The notes beneath the pieces are model-generated. The model had not been told where the DNA came from and did not search any database. It was given only the letters and a program-made list of their open reading frames with translations. Positions 11,229 to 19,886 of a DNA stretch of 19,991 bases are shown piece by piece. A program made the position numbers and the translations under genes. Numbering within the stretch: position 1 is the first letter of the stretch; every line of letters begins with the position of its first letter. Source of the stretch: an uncultured Lachnospiraceae bacterium (GTDB lineage Bacteria > Bacillota > Clostridia > Lachnospirales > Lachnospiraceae). Location of the stretch: positions 1 through 19,991 of the forward strand of contig CAKRWX010000015.1 of NCBI GenBank assembly GCA_934418055.1, in the 5' to 3' direction.

Positions 11229-13474
11229 AACAGAACGTAGATGTGGTAAGGATCCGGGAGAATTCCATTCAGTTAAATGGCTGGGTTATCGGAAAAACAC
11301 CGGAGTCTGTGCCGGAATTCCAGGTGACGGACGGCAAGGGAAATCCCATGGAGTTCCGCTATGTGGCCACCAGAAGAGATGATGTCAGCCAGATTTATTA
11401 TGGAAAGACTTACGATAAGGACTTTGGATTCGATATTCAGTTTCCCTATGAGCGGGGAAAGGATTATTACCTGGTGATCCGCTGTGATGGAAGAAAGATC
11501 AAAATCAAGTATAACGAGGAGCTGATCGGCAAACGGGCCAGTGTTGCCCACAAGCGGATGCAGAAGATCAAGGATCTGATGAACATGGAGACCGTCCATG
11601 TGGCATGGGATTTCTTTAAGGAAAATGGTTTGAAGGCCCTGATCGTCAAATCCACCCACAAGATCCAGGGACTGGACAATGATTACGATTACGCCGAGTG
11701 GTATTCCCTGACCAAACCGACCGACGAGGAGTTAAAACGCCAGCGGGAGGAAGTCTTTGCCTGGATGCCGAAATTTTCCATCGTGATTCCGTTATACAAG
11801 ACGCCGGAGCGGTATCTGAAGGAAATGCTGGATTCCATTCTGGAACAGACCTACGGAAACTGGGAGTTATGCCTGGTGGACGGAAGCCCGGAGGGCGAGG
11901 ACGTATCCCGGATCGTGAAGAAATATACGGCGAAGGACAGCCGGGTAAAATATAAGATCCTTGGCTACAATGGCGGAATCTCGGTGAACACCAATGCAGC
12001 GATCGAGATGGCAGAGGGGGATTTTATCGTCCTGGCAGACCATGACGATGCCATGACCTTAAACGCCCTCTACGAGTGTGCCAAAGTGTTAAATGAACAC
12101 CCAGACTGCGATGTGATCTATTCCGATGAGGATAAGATGGACATGGACGGCGGAGCGTTGTTCGACCCGCATTTTAAACCGGATTTCAACCCGGATCTTT
12201 TAACCAGCGTCAACTATATCTGTCATCAGTTTGTGGTAAAACGGGAACTGGTGCAGCAGGTAGGCGGACTGCGGAAGGAATTTGACGGGGCACAGGACTA
12301 CGATTTCATTTTCCGGTGTACGGAAAAAGCCCATGAGATCGTGCATATTCCGAAGGTGTTATACCACTGGAGATGTCATCAGGACTCCACCGCCAGCAAT
12401 CCGCAGAGCAAATTGTACGCGTTCGAGGCCGGTTCCAGGGCCATTATGGAGCATTATCATCGCATGAGCATTGAGGCAGAGAAGGTGGAGAAGGGCGTGG
12501 ACTATGGCATTTACCACACGACTTTTAAAATCAAGGACAATCCGTTAGTGTCTGTGATCATTCCGAATAAGGACCACAGACAGGATCTGGATCTGTGTAT
12601 CCGCGCCATGATCACCAGAGGCACTTACAAGAACCTGGAATTTGTGGTCATTGAAAATAACAGCACTGATCCGGAGACATTTGCCTACTATGAGGCCATT
12701 CAGAAGGAATTTCCACAGGTGCATGTGGTGACCTGGACCAGGGAATTTAACTATTCCGCCATCAATAACTTCGGCGTCCAGGCGGCCAAGGGTGAGTATC
12801 TGCTGTTCTTAAATAATGATACGGAGCTGATCGCGGAGAATTTCGTGGAAGAGATGCTGGGCTTCTGCCAGAGAGAAGATGTGGGTGCAGTTGGAGCCAG
12901 ACTTCTCTACCAGGACGATACCATTCAGCACGCCGGTGTGGTCATCGGCTTCGGTGGTGTGGCAGGCCATACGTTTATCGGCCTTCACAAAGCGGAAAAC
13001 AGTTATTTCCACCGGGCTATGTGCGCCCAGGATTACAGCGCTGTCACTGCAGCCTGCATGATGAGCAAGAAATCTGTGTTTGAGGCTGCGGGCGGTTTCA
13101 GTGAAGACTTAGCGGTGGCATTTAATGATATCGATTACTGTATGAAAGTCCGTTCTCTTGGAAAACTGGTAGTATACGCACCTTACGCGCTGTTATACCA
13201 TTATGAGTCCAAGTCCAGGGGACTGGAAGATACGCCGGAGAAAGTGGCCCGGTTTAACCGGGAAGTGGCCAAGTTTGCGAAAAAGTGGCCGGAGATCTTA
13301 AAAAATGGAGATCCGTACTACAACCCGAACCTGACTCTTCGGAAATCCAATTTTGCCCTGAGAGATTTAAAGAAAGAGGGCATTGGACAACCTTATGAAT
13401 TGGACCCGGCTATTAAGGAACTGATGAAGGACGCACCAGACCAGCATGCGGCCAAGGATGCGCAGAAAGGATAA
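11225..13474 (+). CDS. Tandem GT2 glycosyltransferase with N-terminal accessory domain
   Basis: The 749-residue protein has three parts. Residues 1-180 begin with a probable beta-rich domain (LNGWVIGKTPESVPEFQVTD...) that I do not recognise as catalytic. GT2 domain A starts at about 184 (FSIVIPLYKTPE) with metal site DHDD (272-275) and the ED-like acceptor segment DGAQDYDFIFR. GT2 domain B starts at about 441 (LVSVIIPNKD) with NND (530-532) and AFNDIDYCMK. The layout matches two-domain O-antigen and rhamnan-type transferases, which often add two sugars in turn at the cytoplasmic membrane face. It is translationally coupled to the preceding transferase gene. Donor and acceptor cannot be read from sequence. 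Confidence 0.9.
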   Translation: MKQNVDVVRIRENSIQLNGWVIGKTPESVPEFQVTDGKGNPMEFRYVATRRDDVSQIYYGKTYDKDFGFDIQFPYERGKDYYLVIRCDGRKIKIKYNEELIGKRASVAHKRMQKIKDLMNMETVHVAWDFFKENGLKALIVKSTHKIQGLDNDYDYAEWYSLTKPTDEELKRQREEVFAWMPKFSIVIPLYKTPERYLKEMLDSILEQTYGNWELCLVDGSPEGEDVSRIVKKYTAKDSRVKYKILGYNGGISVNTNAAIEMAEGDFIVLADHDDAMTLNALYECAKVLNEHPDCDVIYSDEDKMDMDGGALFDPHFKPDFNPDLLTSVNYICHQFVVKRELVQQVGGLRKEFDGAQDYDFIFRCTEKAHEIVHIPKVLYHWRCHQDSTASNPQSKLYAFEAGSRAIMEHYHRMSIEAEKVEKGVDYGIYHTTFKIKDNPLVSVIIPNKDHRQDLDLCIRAMITRGTYKNLEFVVIENNSTDPETFAYYEAIQKEFPQVHVVTWTREFNYSAINNFGVQAAKGEYLLFLNNDTELIAENFVEEMLGFCQREDVGAVGARLLYQDDTIQHAGVVIGFGGVAGHTFIGLHKAENSYFHRAMCAQDYSAVTAACMMSKKSVFEAAGGFSEDLAVAFNDIDYCMKVRSLGKLVVYAPYALLYHYESKSRGLEDTPEKVARFNREVAKFAKKWPEILKNGDPYYNPNLTLRKSNFALRDLKKEGIGQPYELDPAIKELMKDAPDQHAAKDAQKG

Positions 13475-13478
13475 GCCC

Positions 13479-14492
13479 ATGGCAGAACAGAACACACATG
13501 GAACATCCGTAACCGTGGTGATTCCCAATTATAATGGCCTGAGATTTATGGAGCCATGTATGGCGGCTTTAGAAAAGCAGAATTGCAAAGATTTTGAGAT
13601 CCTGGTGGTGGATAACGGCTCTTCCGATGGAAGTGTGGAGTGGTTAAAATCTCATCAGTATCCCACCATCTTTTTAGAGGAAAATACCGGGTTTTCCGGA
13701 GCGGTCAATGTGGGAATCAAGGCGTCGAAAACGCCTTTTGTCCTGCTGCTGAATAACGATACCGAGGTGGAACCGGATTTCATCGGTGAGATGATCAAGG
13801 CCATCCGCCGGTCGGATAAGATCTTTGCCGTCAGCAGTAAAATGGTGCAGATGTACCACAAAGAGCTGATGGACGACGCCGGGGATATGTACAGCGTTTT
13901 AGGTTGGGCTTACCAGCGGGGCGTTGGACGGTCCAGCAAGGGCTATAACCGGGAGCGGGAGGTATTTTCCGCCTGCGCCGGAGCGGCTATCTACCGGAGA
14001 GAGGTATTTGAGCAGATCGGTTACTTTGACGAGATGCATTTTGCTTATTTAGAGGACATTGACGTGTGCTACCGGGCCAAAATCTTTGGCTGGCATAACC
14101 GCTACTGTCCGACAGCGGTGGTTTACCATGTGGGAAGCGGCACCAGCGGTTCCAAGTACAATGCGTTCAAAGTGCGTCTGGCAGCCAGAAATAACGTGTA
14201 TTTAAACTACAAAAACATGCCGTTGTTCCAGCTTCTGGTGAATTTACTTCCGATTACCATGGGAATTATCGTAAAATACGGATTTTTTCAGAAGTTAGGT
14301 TTCGGAAAAGAGTATCTGGATGGCGTGAAAGAGGGAATCAAAACCCGGAAAAAGTGCGCGAAAGTGGCCTATTTCCCAGAGCATATGTCGAACTATCTGG
14401 CAATCCAGTGGGAGCTGATCTGCGGCACATGTCTCTATGTCTATGAGTTTGGATGCCGTCAGATTCAAAAAGTTTTTAAGAAATTAAGATAA
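13479..14492 (+). CDS. GT2 glycosyltransferase, rhamnosyltransferase-like
   Basis: The 337-residue protein has a GT2 N-terminus (VTVVIPNYNG), the metal motif NND (92-94), the acceptor/catalytic segment FAYLEDIDVCYRAKIFGW and a C-terminal membrane-associated region. The pattern is that of WbbL/RfbF-type rhamnosyltransferases, but sugar specificity is not certain. ATG at 13479 is chosen because GAAAGGA (13465-13471) sits 7 bases upstream; an in-frame ATG at 13446 would overlap the previous gene and lacks a site. The gap to the previous stop is 4 bases. It is the last gene before the 90-base spacer with a new -10 box. Confidence 0.88.
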   Translation: MAEQNTHGTSVTVVIPNYNGLRFMEPCMAALEKQNCKDFEILVVDNGSSDGSVEWLKSHQYPTIFLEENTGFSGAVNVGIKASKTPFVLLLNNDTEVEPDFIGEMIKAIRRSDKIFAVSSKMVQMYHKELMDDAGDMYSVLGWAYQRGVGRSSKGYNREREVFSACAGAAIYRREVFEQIGYFDEMHFAYLEDIDVCYRAKIFGWHNRYCPTAVVYHVGSGTSGSKYNAFKVRLAARNNVYLNYKNMPLFQLLVNLLPITMGIIVKYGFFQKLGFGKEYLDGVKEGIKTRKKCAKVAYFPEHMSNYLAIQWELICGTCLYVYEFGCRQIQKVFKKLR

Positions 14493-14496
14493 TTTT

Positions 14497-14526
14497 AAGA
14501 CCTAGGCAAGAAAAAACGTGTATAAT
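14497..14526 (+). promoter_or_regulatory. Internal promoter before the sugar-phosphate transferase gene
   Basis: A perfect TATAAT lies at 14521-14526, with a poor -35 candidate (AAGACC, 14497-14502) 18 bases upstream. It sits in the largest gap of the second half of the locus, about 55 bases before the ATG at 14583, and would allow the transferase and LCP genes to be expressed independently. Confidence 0.45.
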
Positions 14527-14582
14527 GTATGAAGTTTTAAATGAAACATACTGAACGAATTCGGACCGAAAGGTAACAAGTT

Positions 14583-16001
14583 ATGATAAAAGACAATCAG
14601 CAGAAATTCAATCGGCTGCATGTGGTGCTGGATGCTCTGGTGCTGATTATTTCGTATGCGGCAGCGTTTGGTCTCCTGATTTTGGGAAACCGTATTTATA
14701 GTCCACACAAGCAGGTACTGCCTGCACAGTATTACTTCATTATGTTAGTGTGGATTGTTCCGCTGTATCTGTTTTTATATGGACTGTGTCGGCTTTATAC
14801 GCCGAAACGGGTCCAGCAGAGACGATATGAATTTGCGAATATTTTCAAAGCCAATATGATCGGCATGCTGATCATCATTCTGGTATTGTATTTGCTGAAA
14901 AAACACCCATATTTCCGGGAATTCTCCACCAGAATGGTGTTCTATTTCTTCATTGTCAATGTAATTGCAGAAGAACTGGAAAGAAATTGCATCAGATACA
15001 TCTTGCATTCCATGCGGTCAAAAGGCTATAATCAGAAGCATATTCTGCTGATCGGTTACAGCCGGGCGGCAGAAGGCTTTATTGACCGGATTCAGGCAAA
15101 CCCGGAGTGGGGATACCGCGTCCGTGGAATTCTGGATGACAGTCATAAAGTGGGACAGGAATACAAAGGAATCCCGGTGATTGGAACAACGAAGGATCTG
15201 GAAGCGATTCTGTCGTTGAATACGCTGGATGAAATCGCCATTACCTTAAGCATTGGCGAGTACGCAAAACTGGAGCGATTGGTGGCAGCCTGTGAGAAAT
15301 CCGGTGTCCACACCAAATTTATCCCAGATTACAACAATGTGATTCCGACTCAGCCGTACATCGAGGATCTGCAGGGACTTCCAGTGATCAATATCCGGCA
15401 TGTGCCGTTAAATGAGCCGATTAACCGGTATATGAAGCGGTGCGTGGACATTTTTGGCGCATTGGTGGGAATTATATTATTTTCCCCAATCATGGGGCTG
15501 ACGGCGCTGATCATCAAGATCACATCGCCTGGGCCAGTGATCTATTGTCAGGAGCGGATTGGACTGCACAACCGTCCATTTAAGATGTACAAGTTCCGTT
15601 CCATGGAGGTGCAGGCACCGTCTGCGGAGAAAGATAAGTGGACGACCCCTCACGATCCGAGAGTTACGCCCATTGGCCGTTTTATCCGCAAGACCAGCAT
15701 TGATGAGATCCCGCAGTTTTTTAATGTGCTGAAGGGAGAAATGAGTCTGGTGGGGCCAAGACCGGAGAGACCATTTTTCGTAGAACGGTTTAAGGAAGAG
15801 ATTCCAAGGTACATGATCAAGCATCAGGTGCGTCCGGGGATGACTGGATGGGCCCAGGTCAATGGCTATCGTGGAGACACTTCCATTACCAAGCGGATTG
15901 AGCATGACCTGTATTACATTGAAAACTGGACTCTGGGATGGGATTTTAAGATTTTATTCCTGACGTTCTTTAAAGGCTTTATTAATAAGAATGCTTACTA
16001 G
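14583..16001 (+). CDS. Polyprenyl-phosphate sugar-phosphate transferase (initiating glycosyltransferase)
   Basis: The 472-residue membrane protein has four N-terminal helices (about 13-36, 49-70, 89-105, 116-134), a Rossmann-like domain (about 150-260, HILLIGYSRAAEGFI), a fifth hydrophobic segment (about 283-305), and the bacterial sugar transferase domain with KFRSM, the catalytic pair Asp374-Glu375 (TSIDEIPQFFN), LVGPRPERP and RPGMTGWAQVNGYRG. This is the full-length WbaP/CpsE architecture. It moves a sugar-1-phosphate from an NDP-sugar to undecaprenyl phosphate, the first step of repeat-unit assembly. The sugar (glucose, galactose or an N-acetylamino sugar) is not determined. The transferases upstream probably extend its product, and the LCP gene follows 29 bases downstream. 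Confidence 0.93.
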   Translation: MIKDNQQKFNRLHVVLDALVLIISYAAAFGLLILGNRIYSPHKQVLPAQYYFIMLVWIVPLYLFLYGLCRLYTPKRVQQRRYEFANIFKANMIGMLIIILVLYLLKKHPYFREFSTRMVFYFFIVNVIAEELERNCIRYILHSMRSKGYNQKHILLIGYSRAAEGFIDRIQANPEWGYRVRGILDDSHKVGQEYKGIPVIGTTKDLEAILSLNTLDEIAITLSIGEYAKLERLVAACEKSGVHTKFIPDYNNVIPTQPYIEDLQGLPVINIRHVPLNEPINRYMKRCVDIFGALVGIILFSPIMGLTALIIKITSPGPVIYCQERIGLHNRPFKMYKFRSMEVQAPSAEKDKWTTPHDPRVTPIGRFIRKTSIDEIPQFFNVLKGEMSLVGPRPERPFFVERFKEEIPRYMIKHQVRPGMTGWAQVNGYRGDTSITKRIEHDLYYIENWTLGWDFKILFLTFFKGFINKNAY

Positions 16002-16030
16002 ACAGTGAGTACCATGATGAGGTTATACGC

Positions 16031-17794
16031 ATGAATGATAGAAATGAGGAACTGCATCACAGCCACGGCCGAAGCAGAAGAAGACCATCTTCCCAGGGGG
16101 AAGAGATTACCAGATCTTTGTCATCGGGCAACCGCAAAGATCCCCGTGAAACACGGAAAAAAGTAAAAACAAAGGCGCAGAAGACCAGACGCAGGATTAT
16201 TGCTATGATCATTGCAGAGTGTCTGACATTGACGGCGATTTTCGGATACGCGTTTTTCGCCCGGAAACTGACCATGATGCCGCGTCCGGATGTGGATAAG
16301 ACCTACGTAAAGAATGATGATCTTCAGGTGGAAGACCTGGAGAAAATGAAGGGCTACTGGATGATCGCTGTCTTTGGTGTGGACAGCCGTGATGGCAGCG
16401 TTGGCGCGGGAAACCAGTCAGATGTGAACATTATCTGCTGTATCAACCAGGATACGGGAGAGATCAAGATGGTATCCTTATTCCGTGATACTTACTTAAA
16501 TACCAATGACAACGGACGTTACAGCAAGTTCAACGAGGCCTACGCAAGAGGTGGCCCAGAACAGGCGTTAAAGTTCTTAAATAAGAACCTGGATCTCAAT
16601 ATCACGGATTATATCACGTTCAGCTGGAAGGCAGTGGCGGATGCTATTACTATTTTGGACGGCGTGGATGTGGAGATCAGCAAGGCAGAGTTCCGTTACA
16701 TCAACAGCTTTATTACCGAGACAGTACAGGCAACTGGCGTTGGTTCCCATCAGTTAGATGGACCGGGCCTGCACCATTTAGACGGTGTCCAGGCAGTGGC
16801 TTATGCCCGCTTAAGAAAGATGGACAGCGACTATGCCCGTACAGAGCGTCAGAGAAAGATCATTGAGCTGGCTTTCGACAAAGCGAAAAAGGCCGATTAC
16901 GCGACTTTGAATAATATTCTGATGACAGTTCTTCCGCAGGTATCCAACAACCTGGATTTTGCGGACCTGACCAATATTGCCTTAAGCATTACCAAGTATC
17001 ACATTGGCGAGACCATGGGATTCCCGTCTGCAAGAGGCGAGGCCAATATGGGTGCCAAGGGAGCCTGTGTCATTCCGCAGACCCTGGAATCCAACGTCAG
17101 TGAGCTGCACACCTTCTTATTTGGAGATGAGGTGTACACACCAACAGATACGGTAAAACAGATCAGTGCCAAGATTGCATCAGATACAGGTATGTATTCC
17201 CAGGGCAAGAGCATCGGACATGTGTCAACGGAAGGTTATCTGCCAAATGACAGTTCTTCTTCCAGTTCCTCAGGATCTGGTTCCAAGAACACGGAAACAT
17301 CGGCAGCGGAGACAACAGCAGAGCCGGAGACTGATGAGAACGGCAATATCATTGAGACCACAGCCGGTGACGGAACGAAACATCCAGGAATCGGTGAAAC
17401 GGATGAAAATGGCAATCTGGTAGACGGCCCAGAGGAGGATGAAAGCTCCGCGGGCGGACCTGGAGAGATCATCCAGCATCCGGGAAGTACCACAGAGAGC
17501 AGAGCGGATGCTCCAGTGCATCCGGGAAGTACTACGGAGACTACAGGAAGCAGCTCAGGTGGAATCGTGGCTCCGGATGGCAGTATCATAACCCATCCAG
17601 GCAGTGATGGAAAGACCAATACCAAGGGAAACAGTACCACCAGCACGGATGATATGACAGGACCTGGAACGATTCCAGAAACCACCGCTTCGGTTCCATA
17701 TCCAGGATACCAGGAAACCACGGCTGCAGATAACGGCCCGTCATCCACCGTCAGCGAGACGACCGCAGGAAATGTAGGGCCAAGTGGAAATTAA
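16031..17794 (+). CDS. LytR-CpsA-Psr (LCP) family glycopolymer ligase with long disordered tail
   Basis: The 587-residue membrane protein has a basic cytoplasmic head (1-53), one membrane helix (about 54-76) and an extracellular LCP domain (about 105-370) with FGVDSRDG, VSLFRDTYL, KFNEAYARGGPEQAL and YARLRKMDSDYARTERQRK. LCP proteins transfer undecaprenyl-pyrophosphate-linked glycopolymers to peptidoglycan, which fits the upstream glycan genes. The motif usually ending RSD reads NQSD here. From about residue 400 the chain is low complexity, rich in Ser, Thr, Gly and Glu, with HPG units at His451, 483, 497 and 522, a YPG variant at 557, and a repeated TDENGN. Such a tail is unusual for the family. 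Start at 16031, with GAGG (16019-16022) upstream. Confidence 0.92.
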   Translation: MNDRNEELHHSHGRSRRRPSSQGEEITRSLSSGNRKDPRETRKKVKTKAQKTRRRIIAMIIAECLTLTAIFGYAFFARKLTMMPRPDVDKTYVKNDDLQVEDLEKMKGYWMIAVFGVDSRDGSVGAGNQSDVNIICCINQDTGEIKMVSLFRDTYLNTNDNGRYSKFNEAYARGGPEQALKFLNKNLDLNITDYITFSWKAVADAITILDGVDVEISKAEFRYINSFITETVQATGVGSHQLDGPGLHHLDGVQAVAYARLRKMDSDYARTERQRKIIELAFDKAKKADYATLNNILMTVLPQVSNNLDFADLTNIALSITKYHIGETMGFPSARGEANMGAKGACVIPQTLESNVSELHTFLFGDEVYTPTDTVKQISAKIASDTGMYSQGKSIGHVSTEGYLPNDSSSSSSSGSGSKNTETSAAETTAEPETDENGNIIETTAGDGTKHPGIGETDENGNLVDGPEEDESSAGGPGEIIQHPGSTTESRADAPVHPGSTTETTGSSSGGIVAPDGSIITHPGSDGKTNTKGNSTTSTDDMTGPGTIPETTASVPYPGYQETTAADNGPSSTVSETTAGNVGPSGN

Positions 17795-17816
17795 AAGAGA
17801 ATCGAAATTTTAAAAG

Positions 17817-17860
17817 AACAGTGAAAATCAGAAATACTCTGGTTTTCACTGTTTTATTAT
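17817..17860 (+). terminator. Terminator of the glycan operon
   Basis: ACAGTGAAAATCAG (17818-17831) pairs with CTGGTTTTCACTGT (17839-17852), one wobble, around a 7-base loop, followed by TTTATTAT. It marks the end of the transcript that contains the LCP gene. Confidence 0.88.
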
Positions 17861-17976
17861 ACTTCCGTCACAGATTGGACACAAACCATTGATATATTAC
17901 TTTACAGAAACAGGGAAGAGAAAACAAAGAGCCCTGGAAAAGCAAACATAAAAGTATCAGAAAGGGGATATGACTT

Positions 17977-19680
17977 ATGTACGAAGAGAACACCAACAGA
18001 GAACAGAATATGAATTCTGATGAAAATAATAACAGCAATATGGGAACACAAAACTTTACCATGAAGGATCCAGAGCCGGTACAGAACCAGGCGCAGAATC
18101 AGCCACAGGGCCAGGCATCCGCAGGGGCACAGCCTCAGGGCAATTACAACTGGCAGAAGCAGCAGGCATCTGAGAACCAGCAGCAGGCACAGTACCAGAA
18201 CAGCCAGTCTGCACAGAGCCAGCAGACTCAGTATCAGAACAATCAGTCCAGTCAGGTTTTCCAGAGTCAGCAGACCCAGTACCAGAGCAGTCAGACAAGC
18301 CAGCAGGCACAGAACAGCCAGTCCGGATTCCAGGGTGGTTTCCAGAATCAGCAGCCATCAGGGGAACATCACGAGAAGAGAAGAAAGAACGGATTTACCC
18401 GGAAAGTAGCTGGTATCACAGCCGCAGCTCTTCTGTTCGGTACCGTATCCGGCGGAACCATGGTTGGAATCAATAAGATCGCTGATTCCTTCGGACCGGC
18501 CACTTATCCATTGGTAAGTTCACAGGCGGCAGTTGAGGACTCCACCACAGAGGCACAGACTTCTGCAAGTGCCGCAACCAGTGGAAGCAGCGCAGTAGCA
18601 GGCAATGCGGCAGCACTGGATGTTTCCGCCATTGTAAAATCCGCAATGCCATCAGTCGTTGCCATCAACAACACCATGTTATATCAGAGCAATAACTGGT
18701 GGGGCATGAGCCAGACTTATGAAGTACCAAGCAGCGGTTCTGGTATTATCATTGGCCAGAATGAGGAAGAACTTCTGATTGCTACGAACAACCATGTAGT
18801 AGAAGATTCCGAGAATCTGTCCGTGGTATTTATTGATGATACATCCGTGAACGCATCCATCAAAGGTACCGATGCAGATTCCGATCTGGCAGTGATCGCA
18901 GTTGCATTAAAAGATATTCCAGAGGATACGTTAAGTCAGATCTCCGTTGCAAAATTAGGTGATTCTGATGCTCTGGAAGTTGGTCAGGGTGTCGTTGCCA
19001 TTGGTAACGCCCTTGGATATGGCCAGTCTGTCACCGTTGGTTATGTCAGCGCACTGAACCGTGAAGTCCAGGTGGACAACACCGTTACCAGAAACCTTCT
19101 TCAGACTGATGCAGCCATCAACCCTGGCAACAGCGGCGGCGCTCTTCTGAACATGAAAGGTGAGGTCATTGGTATCAATGCAGCGAAGTATTCATCCACG
19201 GATGTAGAGGGTATTGGTTATGCAATCCCGATCTCCAAAGCACAGGAAATCTTAAGTACCCTGATGACTCAGAGAACCAAGAGCCAGACCGTTGCAGAAG
19301 GTGAGGAAGGTTACTTAGGTATCCAGGGTCTGACTGTAGATGACAGCATGGTAAAACAGCAGGATATGCCAGCAGGTGTCTTCGTATACGGCATCATTGA
19401 TGGCGGCGCAGCAGCAAACTCTGATCTGAGAAAGAGAGATATCATCGTGAAATTCGATGGCCAGAGCGTTAAGAGTATGGCAGCTCTGCAGGATCTGTTA
19501 AAATACTACAAAGCAGGCGAGACCGTAGAGTTAGGCGTGAAGAGTCTGGAAAATGGTGAATATGTGGACAGAACCGTCACCATCACCCTGGGAACCAAGG
19601 CAACTCTTGGACAGGACGCCCAGACTGGCAACAGCCAGAATAACGGCAGCCAGAATGGCAATGGCCAGGCACAGCAGTAA
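17977..19680 (+). CDS. HtrA/DegP-like membrane-anchored serine protease (S1C) with Gln-rich head
   Basis: The 567-residue protein has a cytoplasmic head (1-140) extremely rich in Gln, Ser and Asn, with repeats such as QSQQTQYQ at about 80-102. A basic stretch (133-143) is followed by one membrane helix (about 145-168), an extracellular Ser/Ala/Thr linker, and a trypsin-like domain. The triad is His273 (TNNHVV), Asp303 (DSDLAV) and Ser386 (GNSGG). A PDZ domain (about 445-540) and a short Gln/Asn tail end it. It degrades or refolds misfolded envelope proteins and is probably induced by secretion stress. Start at 17977 with AAAGGGG (17961-17967); an ATG at 17970 is out of frame. It lies between two terminators, so it is monocistronic. 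Confidence 0.93.
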   Translation: MYEENTNREQNMNSDENNNSNMGTQNFTMKDPEPVQNQAQNQPQGQASAGAQPQGNYNWQKQQASENQQQAQYQNSQSAQSQQTQYQNNQSSQVFQSQQTQYQSSQTSQQAQNSQSGFQGGFQNQQPSGEHHEKRRKNGFTRKVAGITAAALLFGTVSGGTMVGINKIADSFGPATYPLVSSQAAVEDSTTEAQTSASAATSGSSAVAGNAAALDVSAIVKSAMPSVVAINNTMLYQSNNWWGMSQTYEVPSSGSGIIIGQNEEELLIATNNHVVEDSENLSVVFIDDTSVNASIKGTDADSDLAVIAVALKDIPEDTLSQISVAKLGDSDALEVGQGVVAIGNALGYGQSVTVGYVSALNREVQVDNTVTRNLLQTDAAINPGNSGGALLNMKGEVIGINAAKYSSTDVEGIGYAIPISKAQEILSTLMTQRTKSQTVAEGEEGYLGIQGLTVDDSMVKQQDMPAGVFVYGIIDGGAAANSDLRKRDIIVKFDGQSVKSMAALQDLLKYYKAGETVELGVKSLENGEYVDRTVTITLGTKATLGQDAQTGNSQNNGSQNGNGQAQQ

Positions 19681-19715
19681 GTGTTTGGAAAACTTTATAA
19701 ATCTTAAAAGAGTGT

Positions 19716-19757
19716 AAAATCAGGCCCCGGTCTTGTGCCGGGGCCTGATTTTGTTTA
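19716..19757 (+). terminator. Terminator of the HtrA-like gene
   Basis: A perfect 15-base-pair GC-rich stem (19716-19730 with 19738-19752) around a 7-base loop ends in TTTT and GTTT, 35 bases past the stop codon. Confidence 0.93.
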
Positions 19758-19783
19758 TACTAGAGACAATATGGCGGTTTTGT

Positions 19784-19797
19784 AACGATTCAGTACC
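19784..19797. repeat. Copy of the AACGATTCAGTACC element
   Basis: These 14 bases are the exact reverse complement of 4956-4969 in the glycan operon leader; the preceding two bases differ by one. It lies between the HtrA terminator and the start of the next gene, within its probable promoter or leader. No clear second arm is seen nearby. Confidence 0.5.
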
Positions 19798-19886
19798 CTC
19801 TTACTGGGCTATTACACAGTTTTTACAGCCCTGTGGATGGATTGGGCTGGCTGCCAGAACAATGACAGATACAGGAGAAGATGATT

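Noticed and set aside
17236..17748. 170-codon minus-strand open frame opposite the LCP tail
   Set aside because: It is the antisense of a low-complexity Ser/Thr/Gly/Pro region, which stays open by composition; it has no ribosome binding site.
16031..17794. Cell-wall sorting (LPxTG) signal on the LCP tail
   Set aside because: The C-terminus ends NVGPSGN with no LPxTG, hydrophobic segment or basic tail.
18150..18360. CRISPR-like array from the repeated CAG-rich DNA
   Set aside because: The repetition follows codons for Gln-rich protein in one frame, with irregular units and no spacers.
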